DNA of 64,000 nucleotides, taken from positions 1-64,000 of the forward strand of contig JNEN01001200.1 of assembly GCA_000697355.1 (NCBI GenBank). Reading direction: 5' to 3'. Position 1 is the first letter of the stretch. Each line of letters opens with the position of its first letter. Under the pieces are notes generated by a model. The model searched no databases and had not been told where the DNA came from. It saw only the letters and a program-made list of their open reading frames with translations. The stretch is from Syncephalastrum monosporum B8922 (taxonomy: Eukaryota; Mucoromycota; Mucoromycetes; Mucorales; Syncephalastraceae). The translations under genes were made by a program, and so were the position numbers. Shown in pieces: positions 10,197 through 21,751 of this stretch.

Positions 10197-11223
10197 ACCT
10201 CCCTATCTGTTTTCTGTTTCTTCTGCACCTTATGTATTTCTCATCTCACAGCATCTTAAACACGTATACACCGCATAATAGATAAACTCTCATAGAAGGA
10301 CGCGCATGAAGAGCACCCTACCAAACTGTCTACGTGTCTCATCCGCTAGCTGTCTAGCGGTGATTGTATTGAGAATGTACGACAGCCAGTGAAAGCCTAA
10401 CCTGGGCCGATGCGCTACACTCTGGCTTTGATTGAGTGTGTATACAAATTTCTGTACTGTGTAGTTAATAGTATATGAGTCCGGTCTATTCGAACTGAGC
10501 AGCAAATATCAAATCCAGACTTGTTCCACGTGGTTGGAGAAGCTGGGCACGAAGACAACCCAATAAGAGTGATATAGTTCTAGAAACCAGTCCATGTGTT
10601 CCTTGATGCAATGCAAATGCAGGCGAAAAAGATATTCCACCGAGCCGTGGATACTGCAGAGTACCGTCCGCTGAATGATTCATGTCCATTAATTCTCTTG
10701 CGTGAGGGGTACCTCATGTTCTTTCTCCTTCTTTACAGAGTTTGCTGTCGGGTCGTCCCAGAAGAGAGATCAGCCTATTCTTCTAACAGTGCCACTTGGG
10801 TTGCCTCCCGCGGGAGCATCTTGTTTGGAGACCCAGAACTTATTCCACCGAACACTACGAAGTCCCACCCATTTCATGTTGACAAAGCACCTTGTATTGC
10901 GCTTCCAATTGCTGAGATGGCTAATGACGTGCTTTTTTCTTTCATGGACGGTCAAAGAGACACCCCCAAAGCAAGGCCATGCTGCCACGGCATTGTCTGT
11001 CTGTAAGAGAGTATCATCCAAGGCATATGGACGTACAAGCTCTGCTCATTCTTTGTGTAAGCTGGTTGAATTTGCTGAACTGATATCTTGGGCGAGACAA
11101 GGTAGCTTCTCGTCGAGTTAGAGGCTGCTGTTATCCCTCCCACCTTGTGGCGTGCGTGGCTCCCTAGCACCACCTCATCCCTAGCACCGCCTCAATACCC
11201 TTCCCTGGCTTCGCCTTGATCTC
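10197..11223. other. Intergenic region without recognised gene
   Basis: About 1 kb with several open frames of 60-140 codons on both strands, none with a domain I recognise and none with supporting splice structure. It could hold a decayed gene, but I cannot assign one. Confidence 0.4.
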
Positions 11224-11518
11224 CTTTCAATAGCAAGACTACAACATCTACCCAGTGCCCACCGTCGTCGGCAGAGAAATGCCTGAAGAAACATGGACAG
11301 TCATGCAAGATCTTGTTTCTAATCTTCGTCGTTATCAGACCAGGCGGATGGCTAAGGCAGCTCGCGTTCGTATGTCTTTCTATTTAACCATCGATTTGAA
11401 CTGCTGATTCTGTGTCTGGTCGCTGAGCGCGCAAACGACCCCCGATTTTCAGCGTCGGGTCAATTTCTTTTTCAAGAAGTTACGCGCCCGACTTATTCAC
11501 GTTTTAGCAAGACCTTTG
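11224..11518 (+). other. Coding-like exon pieces upstream of the ZNF830-like gene
   Basis: After a plausible acceptor (TTTCAATAG, ending 11233) the frame from 11234 reads protein-like text including VPTVVGREMPEETWTV and then meets GTATGTCT at about 11370. A CAG acceptor follows at about 11449. The second piece can be read into the downstream ATG at 11539 or stop at TAG just before it. Product unknown. It may be the last exons of a separate small gene or an upstream extension of the next gene. Confidence 0.35.
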
Positions 11519-11538
11519 TCCAGTATAGCCGATTAGCG

Positions 11539-12561
11539 ATGCCTCCCAAGGACGTACGAAAGCTCTTTAAACAGCAGCGCACCGAACGGCAGAAAGAGAA
11601 AAGAGTGGAACACCCCTTTGCTAAGTACGATGCTCAGGACAGACTGGTCTGCGTCATTTGCACCAGTCCAATCAAGGACGCCTCCGCCTGGCCCTCGCAT
11701 TTGACGTCTTCCTCTCACAAAGAGAACATTGCACGGTTAAAAGCGGCCAAAGAACAGAAAATAGCTGCTGCCAAGAAGCGAAGACCAGATTCCTCCGCAA
11801 CGCCTCCTTCAGAACTCGAAGCCCATCCTGCGAAGCGATCACGCCACGATGACCAGCAAGGCGTTCAGGACGAGCCCAGCGATGATGAAATGGAAGACTC
11901 GTCGCAGCTGCCCAGCGACTTCTTCGATACGCCCACCCTGTCAAGCACAAAAGGGGCCAAAGCAGACATGCTAGCAGAAGGTGATAATGATGGAAAGAAA
12001 GATGACGATGACGCCAAAGAAGAAGAAGAAGAGGAGGAGGCACAAGAAGGATTGCCCACTGGATTTTTTGACAATCCAGAAGAGGAAGCAAAAGTGCGCA
12101 AGAAGCAATCGGTGAATCCCAACATGGAAGCGAAACTCAAGGCTGACATGGCAGCGTTCCAAGAACTCATGGCCGAGGCACCGATACCTGACCAAGCAGA
12201 CCAAGGCGGAGGTGATCAGGAAAAAGAACAAGACGAGGAGGAGGTGGACGAACACGAGGGCTGGATGGAGCGCAACGAAGAGCAGTTCCGGCAGCAGGCA
12301 GACTTTGACTCACGCGTAGAGCATCTCAAGCTCATGCGTCAGCACGGCGTCGCTCATACCCAACCTCAGGCCGACGTCCGAATGCAGGACACCGTCCCGA
12401 ACGATCCAGAGAGTGAAATTCGGGCAGGCCTCAAGTCTACCGTACGCAGTTTCCTGAAGAAGGCCGCACCCGCCTCTACTAAAAGTGTTTTTGACGATAT
12501 GGATGAAGATACGTCTGAAGATTCTGATGAAGATGACTGGAGGGCACAACAGCTTGTATGA
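11539..12561 (+). CDS. ZNF830: ZNF830/CCDC16-like zinc finger protein
   Basis: Single-exon frame of 340 aa. The N-terminal block FAKYDAQDRLVCVIC with Cys38, Cys41, His54 and His60 forms the C2H2-like finger typical of ZNF830 (CCDC16), and LTSSSHKENIARLK follows. The middle is strongly acidic with a repeated PSDFFD/PTGFFD motif. The C-terminus has a coiled-coil region (HEGWMERNEEQFRQQ) and ends EDDWRAQQLV, as in the family. Human ZNF830 is linked to spliceosome and genome-stability roles, so nuclear function is inferred. The ATG at 11539 fits the length of homologs. Confidence 0.88.
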   Translation: MPPKDVRKLFKQQRTERQKEKRVEHPFAKYDAQDRLVCVICTSPIKDASAWPSHLTSSSHKENIARLKAAKEQKIAAAKKRRPDSSATPPSELEAHPAKRSRHDDQQGVQDEPSDDEMEDSSQLPSDFFDTPTLSSTKGAKADMLAEGDNDGKKDDDDAKEEEEEEEAQEGLPTGFFDNPEEEAKVRKKQSVNPNMEAKLKADMAAFQELMAEAPIPDQADQGGGDQEKEQDEEEVDEHEGWMERNEEQFRQQADFDSRVEHLKLMRQHGVAHTQPQADVRMQDTVPNDPESEIRAGLKSTVRSFLKKAAPASTKSVFDDMDEDTSEDSDEDDWRAQQLV

Positions 12562-13001
12562 CATGGGCATCGCTGTACCTGTCCACCAGCCCAATCCAGC
12601 CCAGCCCCGTCACTCCATATATAAAAACCTATCTCTCATCACAGATACACACACACACTTCCTCGATTCCATTCATGTAATGTAAATACATACATTTTCA
12701 GACACCCTATCCGAACGAGAAATGAAAAACAGTGATATTGACTGGTATCTACGGATCAGTATGAGACTGGACGGACATAGTCATACTGTATATATAGATA
12801 TACAGATATGTATGTATATATTTCTATGTGTGTGTGTGTTGTATATGTATTACATTGAAACCTACGAACCGTGATATCGGGCATCATTTTCGTGTCACAC
12901 AAGCTGGAAAAGGGAAAGGGGTCCAGTCATTTCTTGACGCACTGTATTTTCTCTTGTTTTTATTTTATTTTTGCGTCCCTTATCATCCATCTCTCTTGGA
13001 C
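12562..13001. other. Intergenic region with microsatellites
   Basis: 440 bp between two plus-strand genes. Contains a CA run near 12647, TA-rich tracts near 12787-12815 and a TG run at 12829-12840. It presumably carries the 3' end of the upstream gene and the promoter of the next; no gene seen. Confidence 0.5.
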
Positions 13002-14531
13002 ATGACCACAGCTGAAGCTAACGCGTTGGAGAGTATTCCTGCCGACCAGCAGGGTAGTTTCTCTTCATTCCTCAAGACCTTGGCATCCTTCACGGGTGAC
13101 CTCTCCAGTTTGACATGCCCATCCTTCCTGCTTGCTCCCATTTCCTTGCTGGAATACTCGTAAGTCGCTTCATCCCCCCTCCCCGAAGTGCATCCCAAGA
13201 TGAAAGTCCACAGTCAGTATCCTGACAAGATGCTATCGTCTTGTGAGGCGTCTTTCTTGTCCCCAGAAAGACCTTGACGCGTCTTTCTTCAATTTGGGTG
13301 TCTTTTTATTCCCCTTTTCATCCACTATCATTATACTGACTCCGTCTTTACGCTCAACAGCTCTTTCTGGGTTGATCAGCCCGCGCTGGTATGCGATGAT
13401 GCGTAGCACCTCACATTGGCACGTCGACTCATATTTCTTCCCTTTTCAAATGTGTGCAGCTCAACTCGATCGGCAAGGCGGAGAATGCCGAAGACCGTTT
13501 CTACGCTGCGATCAAGTGGTTCATCTCCTCACTCAACGGCTCGTTCTCCAGCCGCGTTCCCAAGGGTGAATGGGAAAAGAAGCCCTTCAACCCCATCCTC
13601 GGTGAACAATTCCTGTGCAACTGGGACGACGGTACGCGCATCGTCTGCGAGCAAGTCTCCCATCACCCGCCTGTGTCTGGCTTCTACATTGAGAACAAGG
13701 AAGCCGGTGTTGTTGTCAATGGCCACGACGGCCAAAAGACCCGTTTCTCTGGCACTCAGATGCTTGTTGATCAAGTCGGCTACTGCACTCTCAAGCTGAC
13801 CCATCACAATGAGACCTACCTCTTCACCCTTCCCTCCCTGTCGGTCAACGGCATCTGGTACGCAGGTAATATCACTGAGGTATATATATATATATGTACC
13901 TCCCTGTCTCTTTCCTCTATTTCATATGAAACTGATGCCATTCATCCACGTAGCACCCTATGTCGAACTGTACGGTACCTCCTACATCCAGTCATCCACG
14001 GGTTACCATGCCAGCATCGAGTATACCACCAAGGGCTGGATCTCGGGCGAGCTCCACCATTTCAAGGCCTCCGTGACCCACGACACTGAGCTCAAGAACC
14101 CCACCATCATCGAAGGCCAATGGACCGGCAAATCCACCCTCACCAAGCACAAGCAGTCGTCCGAACCCTTCCTCGACCTGACCGCGCTCGACAAGCTCGA
14201 GGCCAAGGTCGCTCCCGTCGAAGAACAACACGCACTGGAATCACGCAAGGTATGGCACAAGGTCGCCGAGGCTCTTCGTGCAGGCGACTACATGGCCGCC
14301 TCCTCCGAGAAGGCTGCCATCGAAAACGAGCAGCGTGCGCTGCGCAAGAAGCGCGCCGAGGACAATGAGGAATGGAAGCCCGCTCATTTTAAGGCGGCCT
14401 CAGGCCAGGAAATCTATGGCAACCTGCGCGACCGTATCCTCGAAAAGAGCGACGCTAGTAAGTTTGTAGACACCATGGGCGCCGAATCCGGCTGGCTGTA
14501 CAAGGAGCATGACTCGTTGGTGTCGCTGTAG
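13002..14531 (+). CDS. Oxysterol-binding protein, Kes1/Osh4 type
   Basis: Four exons: 13002-13159, 13361-13388, 13460-13865 and 13954-14531, total 389 aa. The N-terminal lid segment FLKTLASFTGDLSSLTCPSF matches the Kes1 lid. The OSBP signature EQVSHHPP follows, with KKPFNPILGEQF upstream and LEEQHALESRKVW-like text (EEQHALESRKVWHKV) near the end. There is no PH or ankyrin domain, so this is the short Osh4/Kes1 class, which exchanges sterol and PI4P between membranes. A 28-nt exon encodes SFWVDQPAL. Length and motif order agree with yeast Kes1 (434 aa). Confidence 0.93.
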
Positions 14532-15515
14532 ATACATTTACTTTTTTTTTCCCTGCTTTTCTCTTCTTTTCTCTCTCTTTACCTCTCCCTTTCTTTCTTC
14601 CTTTCTTTCTTTCCTTTTCACCGAGACCGTTCTCTATTTGTCTCTCTGTTCGTAATGCTGGTAGATATATACACAGGGATTTCCCTTGAAATTGACGAAT
14701 GATTTTTTTTCATGATGGCGCTGACAGCGCTGAACACTTTAGCGATTATGTTTAAAACATATACCGTACACTCTGGGAATGAATGCGAAAAAAGCCAAAG
14801 ATAAGTCAAATGTTATTGATAAAAGTGTAAGTCTCGAATTTCTATATTGCAAAGAGTACAATTTAGCTAAAAAGATGAACGCTGATGTTGAAAGGTGAAG
14901 AAGCGGAACATAACACTTGAGAAGAGGAACATTGACTACTGGTTTTAAGGGATACGCAACGCGATAACCGGTCAAAGATTTCGCCCTACTATATTAGGGA
15001 TGTCAAATGGTGATGTGCATGCAAGGATTTGTTATATCAAATTTGGAGTAGTTGAAGCATTCCTTTTGACAGTGAAGCTATCGGTCAACCGGACGTATCG
15101 CGCCCGTCTCCTTTTTTGCCTCATAGACTCTTATTAGTCACCAGCTGAAAAGTGCTCGTCTCATGTTCTCGGAGCTGCGCAGCGGCCAGGTATCACCTCA
15201 TGCTTGGGTGCGCTTTGTTAAATTCAGCGTGTCGCTAAGTATGCCATGCTTAGGAGAAGCTTCAGAGTATTGAAATCAAAGGTCCTCGTCGTTGCTGTCG
15301 TCTAACTCGATCCAAGTAAAATGGAGCTATCGTAATCTAACAAGACTGATACTGGCATCAAGAAGCAAGGGCAGTAGCCAGTCCAGACACAATGGGGTTC
15401 ATTTACTGGAGGGATTATTATAACAGCAGATAGAAAATGTGTTATTTTCCGGCAGAATTTACGTATAGAGTCACTTTTCGATGCGGTATATCTTCAAGGT
15501 AAGCTACATGTCATA
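14532..15515. other. Intergenic region, nothing recognised
   Basis: About 1 kb between a plus-strand gene end and a minus-strand gene end. It begins with a long pyrimidine-rich tract (14541-14620). No credible gene or RNA seen. Confidence 0.5.
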
Positions 15516-16385
15516 TTATAAAGATGTGGATGAGGAGGAGGAAGAACTGACAAGGAGCGGGTGAGGGTGGTGATGGTGATGAGGGCTTCGAAGAGGAAGT
15601 GGAACGTTATGTTTATGATTCAATAGTTGGGCCTTGGAATAAGCATCCAGGCCAAAGCCCATCCAGGTGTGCCAGTTTGTATCGTGGGTGTGCAAGAGTT
15701 GTTTTGCCCAGTCGCATATGATCTTCCAAGTGTGGTAAAGCTCTGTCGTCAGTTGAACTTTACCAAACAGAATGGCAAAGAGCCGCTGCTGCGCCGAAAT
15801 CGTGTCCTGGATTGTGCCACCATCCGACTCACGTTGGGCAAACAAGTCATCCATCGCCTGCGCAAGACGAAGAGGCGATGAAAACGTGCTGGGATTTGTC
15901 TCGTCGTAGGGCAGCTGGCTGTACTCTACAATGCGGGCGAGTGCGCACACGAGTCTCCTTTCGTCTCTGGCATGATAGCTTGCTCCCGATACGCTGTTCG
16001 CGCTGCTCTCAACCGGCCCAGATAGATAACGGCTGGTGTCCTCAATCACTTGCAGGAGTGAATCGTAATCAGAGCAATGGCGAGGTTCGGTCTTGTGCAT
16101 TATACGATTGAGTTCGCGTGCTATCCATTCTTGTAGACATAGCATGTCACCTGTCGTGCAGTCCTTGAGTCGCGGCTGCTGAACTGGGGTTGCTGCTGCT
16201 GTTGCTATCGCTGTTCCTGGGGTAGTCGTAGCAGCAGCGGTATCTTGTGTGTTTGTATTGCTGTCTGCTGGGACTTTATTCGTCCCCGTCGTACTCATAG
16301 TGGTACTAGTAGTAGTCGTAGATGTGTTTGCGACAGCAGTAGCAGTGGCAGTGCCAGCAGCGGTTGTAGCAGAAACCGCGGACAT
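15516..16385 (-). CDS. Hypothetical protein with Ala/Thr-rich N-terminus
   Basis: Uninterrupted 289-codon frame. Residues 1-70 are Ala/Thr/Ser low complexity, the middle 75-250 looks globular and mostly helical (for example LCLQEWIARELNRIM and RRLVCALARIVEYSQL), and the tail is His/Ser-rich. I do not recognise the family. The start at 16385 is the first ATG; CT-rich sequence lies upstream. Codon usage and the ordered middle suggest a true gene, but there is no functional clue. Confidence 0.6.
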   Translation of the reverse strand: MSAVSATTAAGTATATAVANTSTTTTSTTMSTTGTNKVPADSNTNTQDTAAATTTPGTAIATAAATPVQQPRLKDCTTGDMLCLQEWIARELNRIMHKTEPRHCSDYDSLLQVIEDTSRYLSGPVESSANSVSGASYHARDERRLVCALARIVEYSQLPYDETNPSTFSSPLRLAQAMDDLFAQRESDGGTIQDTISAQQRLFAILFGKVQLTTELYHTWKIICDWAKQLLHTHDTNWHTWMGFGLDAYSKAQLLNHKHNVPLPLRSPHHHHHPHPLLVSSSSSSSTSL

Positions 16386-19081
16386 GGCTTGCTTGGTATA
16401 GCGAAAAAGAGAACAGGACAGAAGACCTCAACCCTTGAGACACCGCCAATATATAAGACAACCTTCACAGCCCGTAGCTCTCTTGTCTGTCTTGTATGAA
16501 ACGAGGGAAAAAGAGATTCCAACCCATTTTCCTTATTTCGAATGCTCTTGAGGGTATTTCCATTTGTGATGCACAATAAAAAAGAAGCAGCATGCGCCAC
16601 ACCGCAATCGCGGAGAAATGAAAAACGTGCTTTTTTTTTTTTCTTTGTCAGGTTCCATGATTTTATATCATATCCAGCATAATGTATACGAGATGCAATA
16701 TCATCTACAGACTTTGCTGAAAGCCGGGATATCTTTGCGGCGGTATACCAGTCATACTATCATGAGTGACCATCTCATTCATGTCTGTGTACTAGGAGAC
16801 ACCAAGTGTGGGAGATCTTCTTCAGGCTCATAATGTTTTTGACGCCACGAGACACGAAAATATCAGTGGGTACCAGTGAGTTACGTTTATCAGTTTCGCC
16901 ATGCGAATCTGTCACGAGGAACAGACCCCGTGTCTCTCCACCGCTGGCTATTACGAATACCATTGGCTTCAAGTCAAGGTTCAAAGCTCACACGTCACTA
17001 CAGTCGCTCAGCCGAACAGTGGCAAAGCGGTTCGATACATGCAAAAAAAAAAAAAAAAAAGGAAACCCACCCCCAGGTCCGGCACTGGATGATAAAACAG
17101 AAAGATCGGCGTACTGCATCTATCGCTTACAGCATATGTAGATACAGTAGTAGCAATATACCCTTTATGAATCACAGGGCCGATGGCGGCCGCTGCGGCC
17201 GCAGAAAAGGACATGATTGTAGAGACTCATTATGTGCAAAGTCCGGTGTATATCCCAGGTGGTACAGACCGAAACTAATCTTTAGCAATATGATGGGGCT
17301 TTGCACATTTGTCCAACAGAAAAAGTAAAAAATAAACAGAGCCAAATAGCGGACGGTGGCATCGTGTTAGACTGCCCTAACCACTGGCATTGCCTTTTCT
17401 TCAGTTTATCTGCCCAGCGGGGATGTTTGCACATGTACGTATGTTGTTGTGTACAGCCACCGCACTTGCCTGTACATCTTCCCTTTTTTTTTTCTCCTGC
17501 GTGCGCTAATACCATGTACGTACAGAGGAAACCCAAGAGAATCATATGAAGCATATGCAGTGCATGCATGCACGCACATAACATCAGATCAAACTCACTA
17601 TTATACCGCCAATGGCTTCATGCTCGTGTTTGTGCACATATGCGTATGATAACATATCAGGCTCATTCTCCTCCTTATTGGTGCCAAGAAAAGGTTCATA
17701 AATGCAATGAGGCTTATAGGCCTACTTCAAATGCGGTAATTGTGAAAGAAGAAAGGCAAGAAAGGCAACTCCATATGAGCGAGCAAATGAACATAAGTAA
17801 AACATATATCCCAATGAAAAGATCTTTTACCGCTTCCATGTTTCTGTTAGAAAGAGGTTTTGCGGATGTACTCTGACCTGTAATTAGTTCGGCTTATCAC
17901 GACGGAAGCCCTGTTCGAGTGTATAAACTGCCACCTTTCCTTGAACATCGGGATTAGCATGCTATCTGTAGAAAAGTTGTTGTGTCGTGGCACAGCAGTC
18001 CAAAAGCTCGCTGTCACTGGTTTTGATCGTTATTACCGCTATTGCTTGTTATACCGGCGGATGCTCCGTTCTTTTTTTTTTTTTTTTTTTTCTCGATATA
18101 TGAATTGCAGTTTGCCCGATACCCTTAGCACACCTACTGATGCCATGTAATCTTGTTACTCTTTTAGAGCCGTCTGAGATGTGGATAAACCATTAGGCGC
18201 ATTGCTTTGACAGCTCGCAAGAGTTGAAAAGAATTGATTGTGATACGCATCCACCAGAATTCCTGTTTCACCAACTCTTCTGATTGGCGTATGTACGTAT
18301 GCGTAGTGTTTGCCAAACTTGACACTATACATATGCGGCTCCACCCGCGTACACATGTAGCTTATTTGTCTCTCTTATCGTACACTAGCAGCATACTTGA
18401 AAAGATGGTGCGTCATACCACGGCATGCCCTATTCTACAAACAGCACCACGTTATCGTTCCAAAGAGAAAGCGGCGGCGCCGACCATGACTTCATAAAGT
18501 TGTTACTATATAGGTGCTTCAAAACAGTCATGCAAAACAGCTGCGAAATTCACGATAGCCAAGCCCATAGCTCGAAAGTGGCCTACGGATCGATAAAGCT
18601 CTACAGGACCTGCTTGCTCCCATTCACACGCACATATACACTAACACTGAGCGTAGAAGAACGCTTTTGTACTCCGCCATGAGTCTAAAAACCTCAAGCA
18701 TTTGGTGTCGTCATGGGCATATTCATGCATCCACACAACCTCCTGCGTGGGATACAGTAGATACGGGCAATTTCCTCATGATAGGATATACTGTGATATA
18801 CCATTATCAATCTCGATAAAAATGCCTTTGTCTTCGCCTTTTTTGAGCATTTTTTAACGCTGCGAAGTGTTTTAACGCAGTCCACGTCCATTATAAGGTG
18901 TGTGAGCGCCACATGGAAAAAGGAAGACGAGGCAGACAGTATGATACTTGAAGTGGCACGTCAGAACATTTGAAGAAATTATGCACGGTCCTTTTTTTTC
19001 TGTGTGTGTGTATGTGTGAGCACAGAAGGAGGATAAAAGTTGATATACATGGTGTATACTAGAATGATACGACTATGACAA
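16386..19081. other. 2.7-kb gene-poor region
   Basis: No frame here shows a recognisable domain. Homopolymer tracts are present (A18 at 17043-17060, T20 at 18072-18091). A NotI-like GCGGCCGCTGCGGCCGC block lies near 17186-17202. Short frames of 60-150 codons on both strands look random. Confidence 0.5.
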
Positions 19082-19333
19082 CTACTCATCAAATTCTGCA
19101 TTGACAGAGGGCTTGAAGCCATCAGGTGCCTTGGATGAGTCGCTGCTGTGGTGATCATGGTCAGCGAGGGAGCGTAGCTGCTCGTCTTTATGATGATCAG
19201 CGTCGTGGTCTTTTGTATTGTAGAGCGCGTGGATATCGTCTTGCTGAGAGGACGGAGCCTTGTTCTTTTGAGAGCGCGCAAAAGTACTCGAGATATAGCG
19301 TTTTTGTACGCTCAGAAACGAGGATCGTAGCAT
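19082..19333 (-). CDS. Small protein with mitochondrial-type presequence
   Basis: 83 aa. The first 20 residues (MLRSSFLSVQKRYISSTFAR) are basic, hydroxylated and lack acidic residues, as in a matrix-targeting presequence. The rest is rich in Asp, His and Ser (DHDADHHKDEQL, DHDHHSSDSS) and ends with KPSVNAEFDE. I do not recognise a family. Mitochondrial import is inferred from composition only. Confidence 0.5.
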   Translation of the reverse strand: MLRSSFLSVQKRYISSTFARSQKNKAPSSQQDDIHALYNTKDHDADHHKDEQLRSLADHDHHSSDSSKAPDGFKPSVNAEFDE

Positions 19334-19514
19334 GTTGATGACGGAGGGATACTATCCACTGTAAAAACTAAGGGTGAGGAGAAAGAAAAGAACAGAAAGG
19401 AAAATTAAAAAAAGCAGAGAAAAGAAGCAAAAAAATGACGATAAAGGGAAAGAGAAAAAAATCTAGGGGACGCGTCTGCATGACGATCTAGTGGTGTTTT
19501 AGTGGTATAGCGGT

Positions 19515-19897
19515 TTAGTGCTGTTGCTGCTGGTGCTGCTGTTTCTGTTGCTGTTCTTTTTTCCAGTTGAGATACGCAACGGAATGGACGGGTGCATCGG
19601 GTTGCGTCACGTGAACGGGTGGAGCAGCATACCACACTAGTTTGTCGTCACGCTTGTAAGCCGATGCTGTTGCACATATCATAGAAAAAAGATGAAAGGA
19701 CGACAAATACGTCAGAATGGCGTCGTTTTCGTTGCTTTTGTGTTTGATCTCAGCTTACCAATCTCACTCGGAATGGACTCGACAGGACCTCTTGGGTGCA
19801 TCGAAGGAGAATATTGGTAAGGGTTCTGCTGGGGTTGGGGAGGCATCTGCTGGATCCCGTACGGGTAAATCGGCTGAGGTGAATAATAGCCGGCCAT
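19515..19897 (-). CDS. Small Pro/Gln-rich protein with WYAAPP motif
   Basis: Two exons, 19759-19897 and 19515-19666, give 96 aa; the 92-nt intron has GTAAGC and CAACAG borders. The N-terminus is Tyr/Pro/Gln-rich (QQMPPQPQQNPYQYSP), the C-terminal half has DDKLVWYAAPPVHV and HSVAYLNWKKEQ before a Gln/His tail. The clean splice and the ordered second half support a real gene. I do not recognise the family. Its start faces the TFIIS-like gene 253 bp away, so both may use one bidirectional promoter. Confidence 0.6.
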
Positions 19898-20150
19898 GGC
19901 GATGAAGAGATGCTTGTTTGCAGTGAGGGTGAAACCAAAAAGAGACGAAGGGAAAATCAAAATTGTTGCCGTATAAATCAGAGCGGGCAGCCTGGCCTGT
20001 GCCACAAACATTCATGCCTCTTTTCTTTTCCTTCTCCCACCTCCCGTCATGCCAGACATACGACTCAAAAGTATGTACAGACAAACTAAGCTAAATGAGA
20101 AGGGCGTCAAACTCATACAAAGGGGTCCTCAGGCAAGGAGCTTTTAGTGA

Positions 20151-20662
20151 ATGCGCTCAAATCCCACCAGCCTCAAGCTGGTCAGGTTTCAAGTGGTATA
20201 ACAATAAAATGACACACCAGTAAACACCTTTCTTTGTGTTGACAGCCTTCATTGCTAGATGAAGATATTCAAACCCTCGCCGAATCCATCGAAGCTGCCA
20301 TCTATCGCCACCACAATAATCAAGTGGACGCAGGCTACAAGGAGTCCGTCCGGTCGCGTATTTTCAATCTCAAAGACTCGGCCAACCCGCTCTGCCAAAG
20401 TGTCCTCTCCGGCGAAATTGACCCGGACACTTTTGCCAACTTGTACGACGACAGATTTATGCACACACAAGATAGTCAAAGGCTGACTGATCTCTCCCTT
20501 CTTTTTTTTTTCTTATGTAGCTCTGCCGATGATATGGCACGTCCAGAGTTTCGACGCAACCAGGAGCAGTTACGACGTAAATCCATCATTGATTCGATGG
20601 GCTATGAAGAAATCCAACCCCGCCATCGAGACTTGGACAACTTGGACGAGGACCGTCCTTGA
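20151..20662 (+). CDS. TFIIS central-domain (TFS2M-like) protein
   Basis: Exons 20151-20195, 20246-20442 and 20521-20662 give 127 aa. The central part (AESIEAAIYRHH, SVRSRIFNLKDSANPLC, GEIDPDTFANFSADDMA) matches the TFIIS central domain, which in TFIIS and Bye1/PHF3-type proteins docks on RNA polymerase II. No zinc ribbon or TFIIS N-domain is present, so this is not TFIIS itself. The start exon is the weakest part: it was chosen because it joins in phase through a 50-nt intron. A longer N-terminus encoded elsewhere cannot be excluded. Confidence 0.7.
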
Positions 20663-20811
20663 GCAACCCAATTCCTGCTGATATCGTAGCGTGGCTTAGT
20701 CAAATAAAATAGGGAATTCCCAAGCGTGCATTGTACTCTACTCCCATTTGATTCTATACTCTCTGTCTCTCTCTCTCTTTCTATCTTTTTTTTTGTATTT
20801 TATATTCAACC

Positions 20812-21371
20812 ATGGGCAAAAAGCAAACGACAAGTGAATGGCTTAATGATGACATTCCTGAACTGGCTGACACGCAGCAATTCGCGCGCGTTCTGGGTCC
20901 GCGAGGCAACAGTCAGCATGAAGTCGAGTACACGGACGGATCACAAAAGTTGGTCGTCTTGCCGCCCAAGTTTCGCAATCTCGTCTGGGTCAAGCGAGGC
21001 AAGTATAACCCTAAGCTAAAAGATAGAGTATCATGAGAAGGCTTATACACCTTGCTTATTAGGTCACTATGTCGTGGTCGATGCATCCACGGGTACGACG
21101 TCCGAAAAGGTCGGTGGCGAAATATCCCATGTCTTGTCACCGAAGCACATCAAAAAACTGAAAGAGGCCCGTCGCTGGTAAGTTGAGGCACATGTTGTCT
21201 CTTCCACGTGCTCATCTGTTATATGACAGGCCGTCCGAGTTTTCTGATAAGCACAGCGACGATGAAGACGAAGACGAGGATGATTTGCTTTTCGTGAACC
21301 GAAACCGGCACGTGATGTCCGAAAGCGAGGAAAGCAGCAGTGAAGAAGAGGATGTGGACGAAGAAAAGTGA
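20812..21371 (+). CDS. EIF1AD: EIF1AD-like protein (eIF1A/S1 fold)
   Basis: Exons 20812-20998, 21063-21177 and 21230-21371 give 147 aa. The OB-fold block (VLGPRGNSQHEVEYTDG, LPPKFRNLVWVKRG, HYVVVDA) and the following VGGEISHVLSPKHIKKL match EIF1AD rather than eIF1A. The tail is highly acidic (DDEDEDEDD, SESEESSSEEEDVDEEK). The first intron starts with GC: the only in-frame join uses AG|GCAAGT and ends at 21062. Vertebrate EIF1AD is a nuclear/40S-maturation factor; a role in ribosome biogenesis is inferred. Confidence 0.88.
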
Positions 21372-21751
21372 ACGTCCATGCGCGCAAACCTCTCCCTGAA
21401 AGCGGAACTTATGATACCCTTCGAAGCGCTCGATCAGAAAAAGAAAAAAAGCATCTACATTGTATTTTTACTCCAGGGGACGACGCTGTTATTTGCATCT
21501 TAACCGGATACAGACGCCAATCTTGTACCCGTGGTATGCTGCTATAATAGACAACTTTTTAAGCATATCATGTACCAAATGACAGTTTTCAGCTACGATA
21601 CTCTAGGCATGTGTTACATCGAGAGTGCAGATCCACGATAGAATAAAGTTTAGCTTCATTCATGCATATACGCTTTTTTTTCTTTTTTGATAAAAGACTA
21701 CTTTTTCGTTCTAAAAATCCATGAAATTCGAATGGTACGGACTCTATAAGT
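21372..21751. other. Convergent 3' intergenic region
   Basis: 380 bp between converging genes, holding the 3' untranslated regions of both. It includes an AATAAA at about 21641 on the plus strand. No gene seen. Confidence 0.5.

Noticed and set aside
20151..20200. tRNA-like CCTCAAGCTGGTCAGGTTTCAAG segment
   Set aside because: No acceptor stem or cloverleaf could be drawn; the bases fit the first exon of the TFIIS-like gene.
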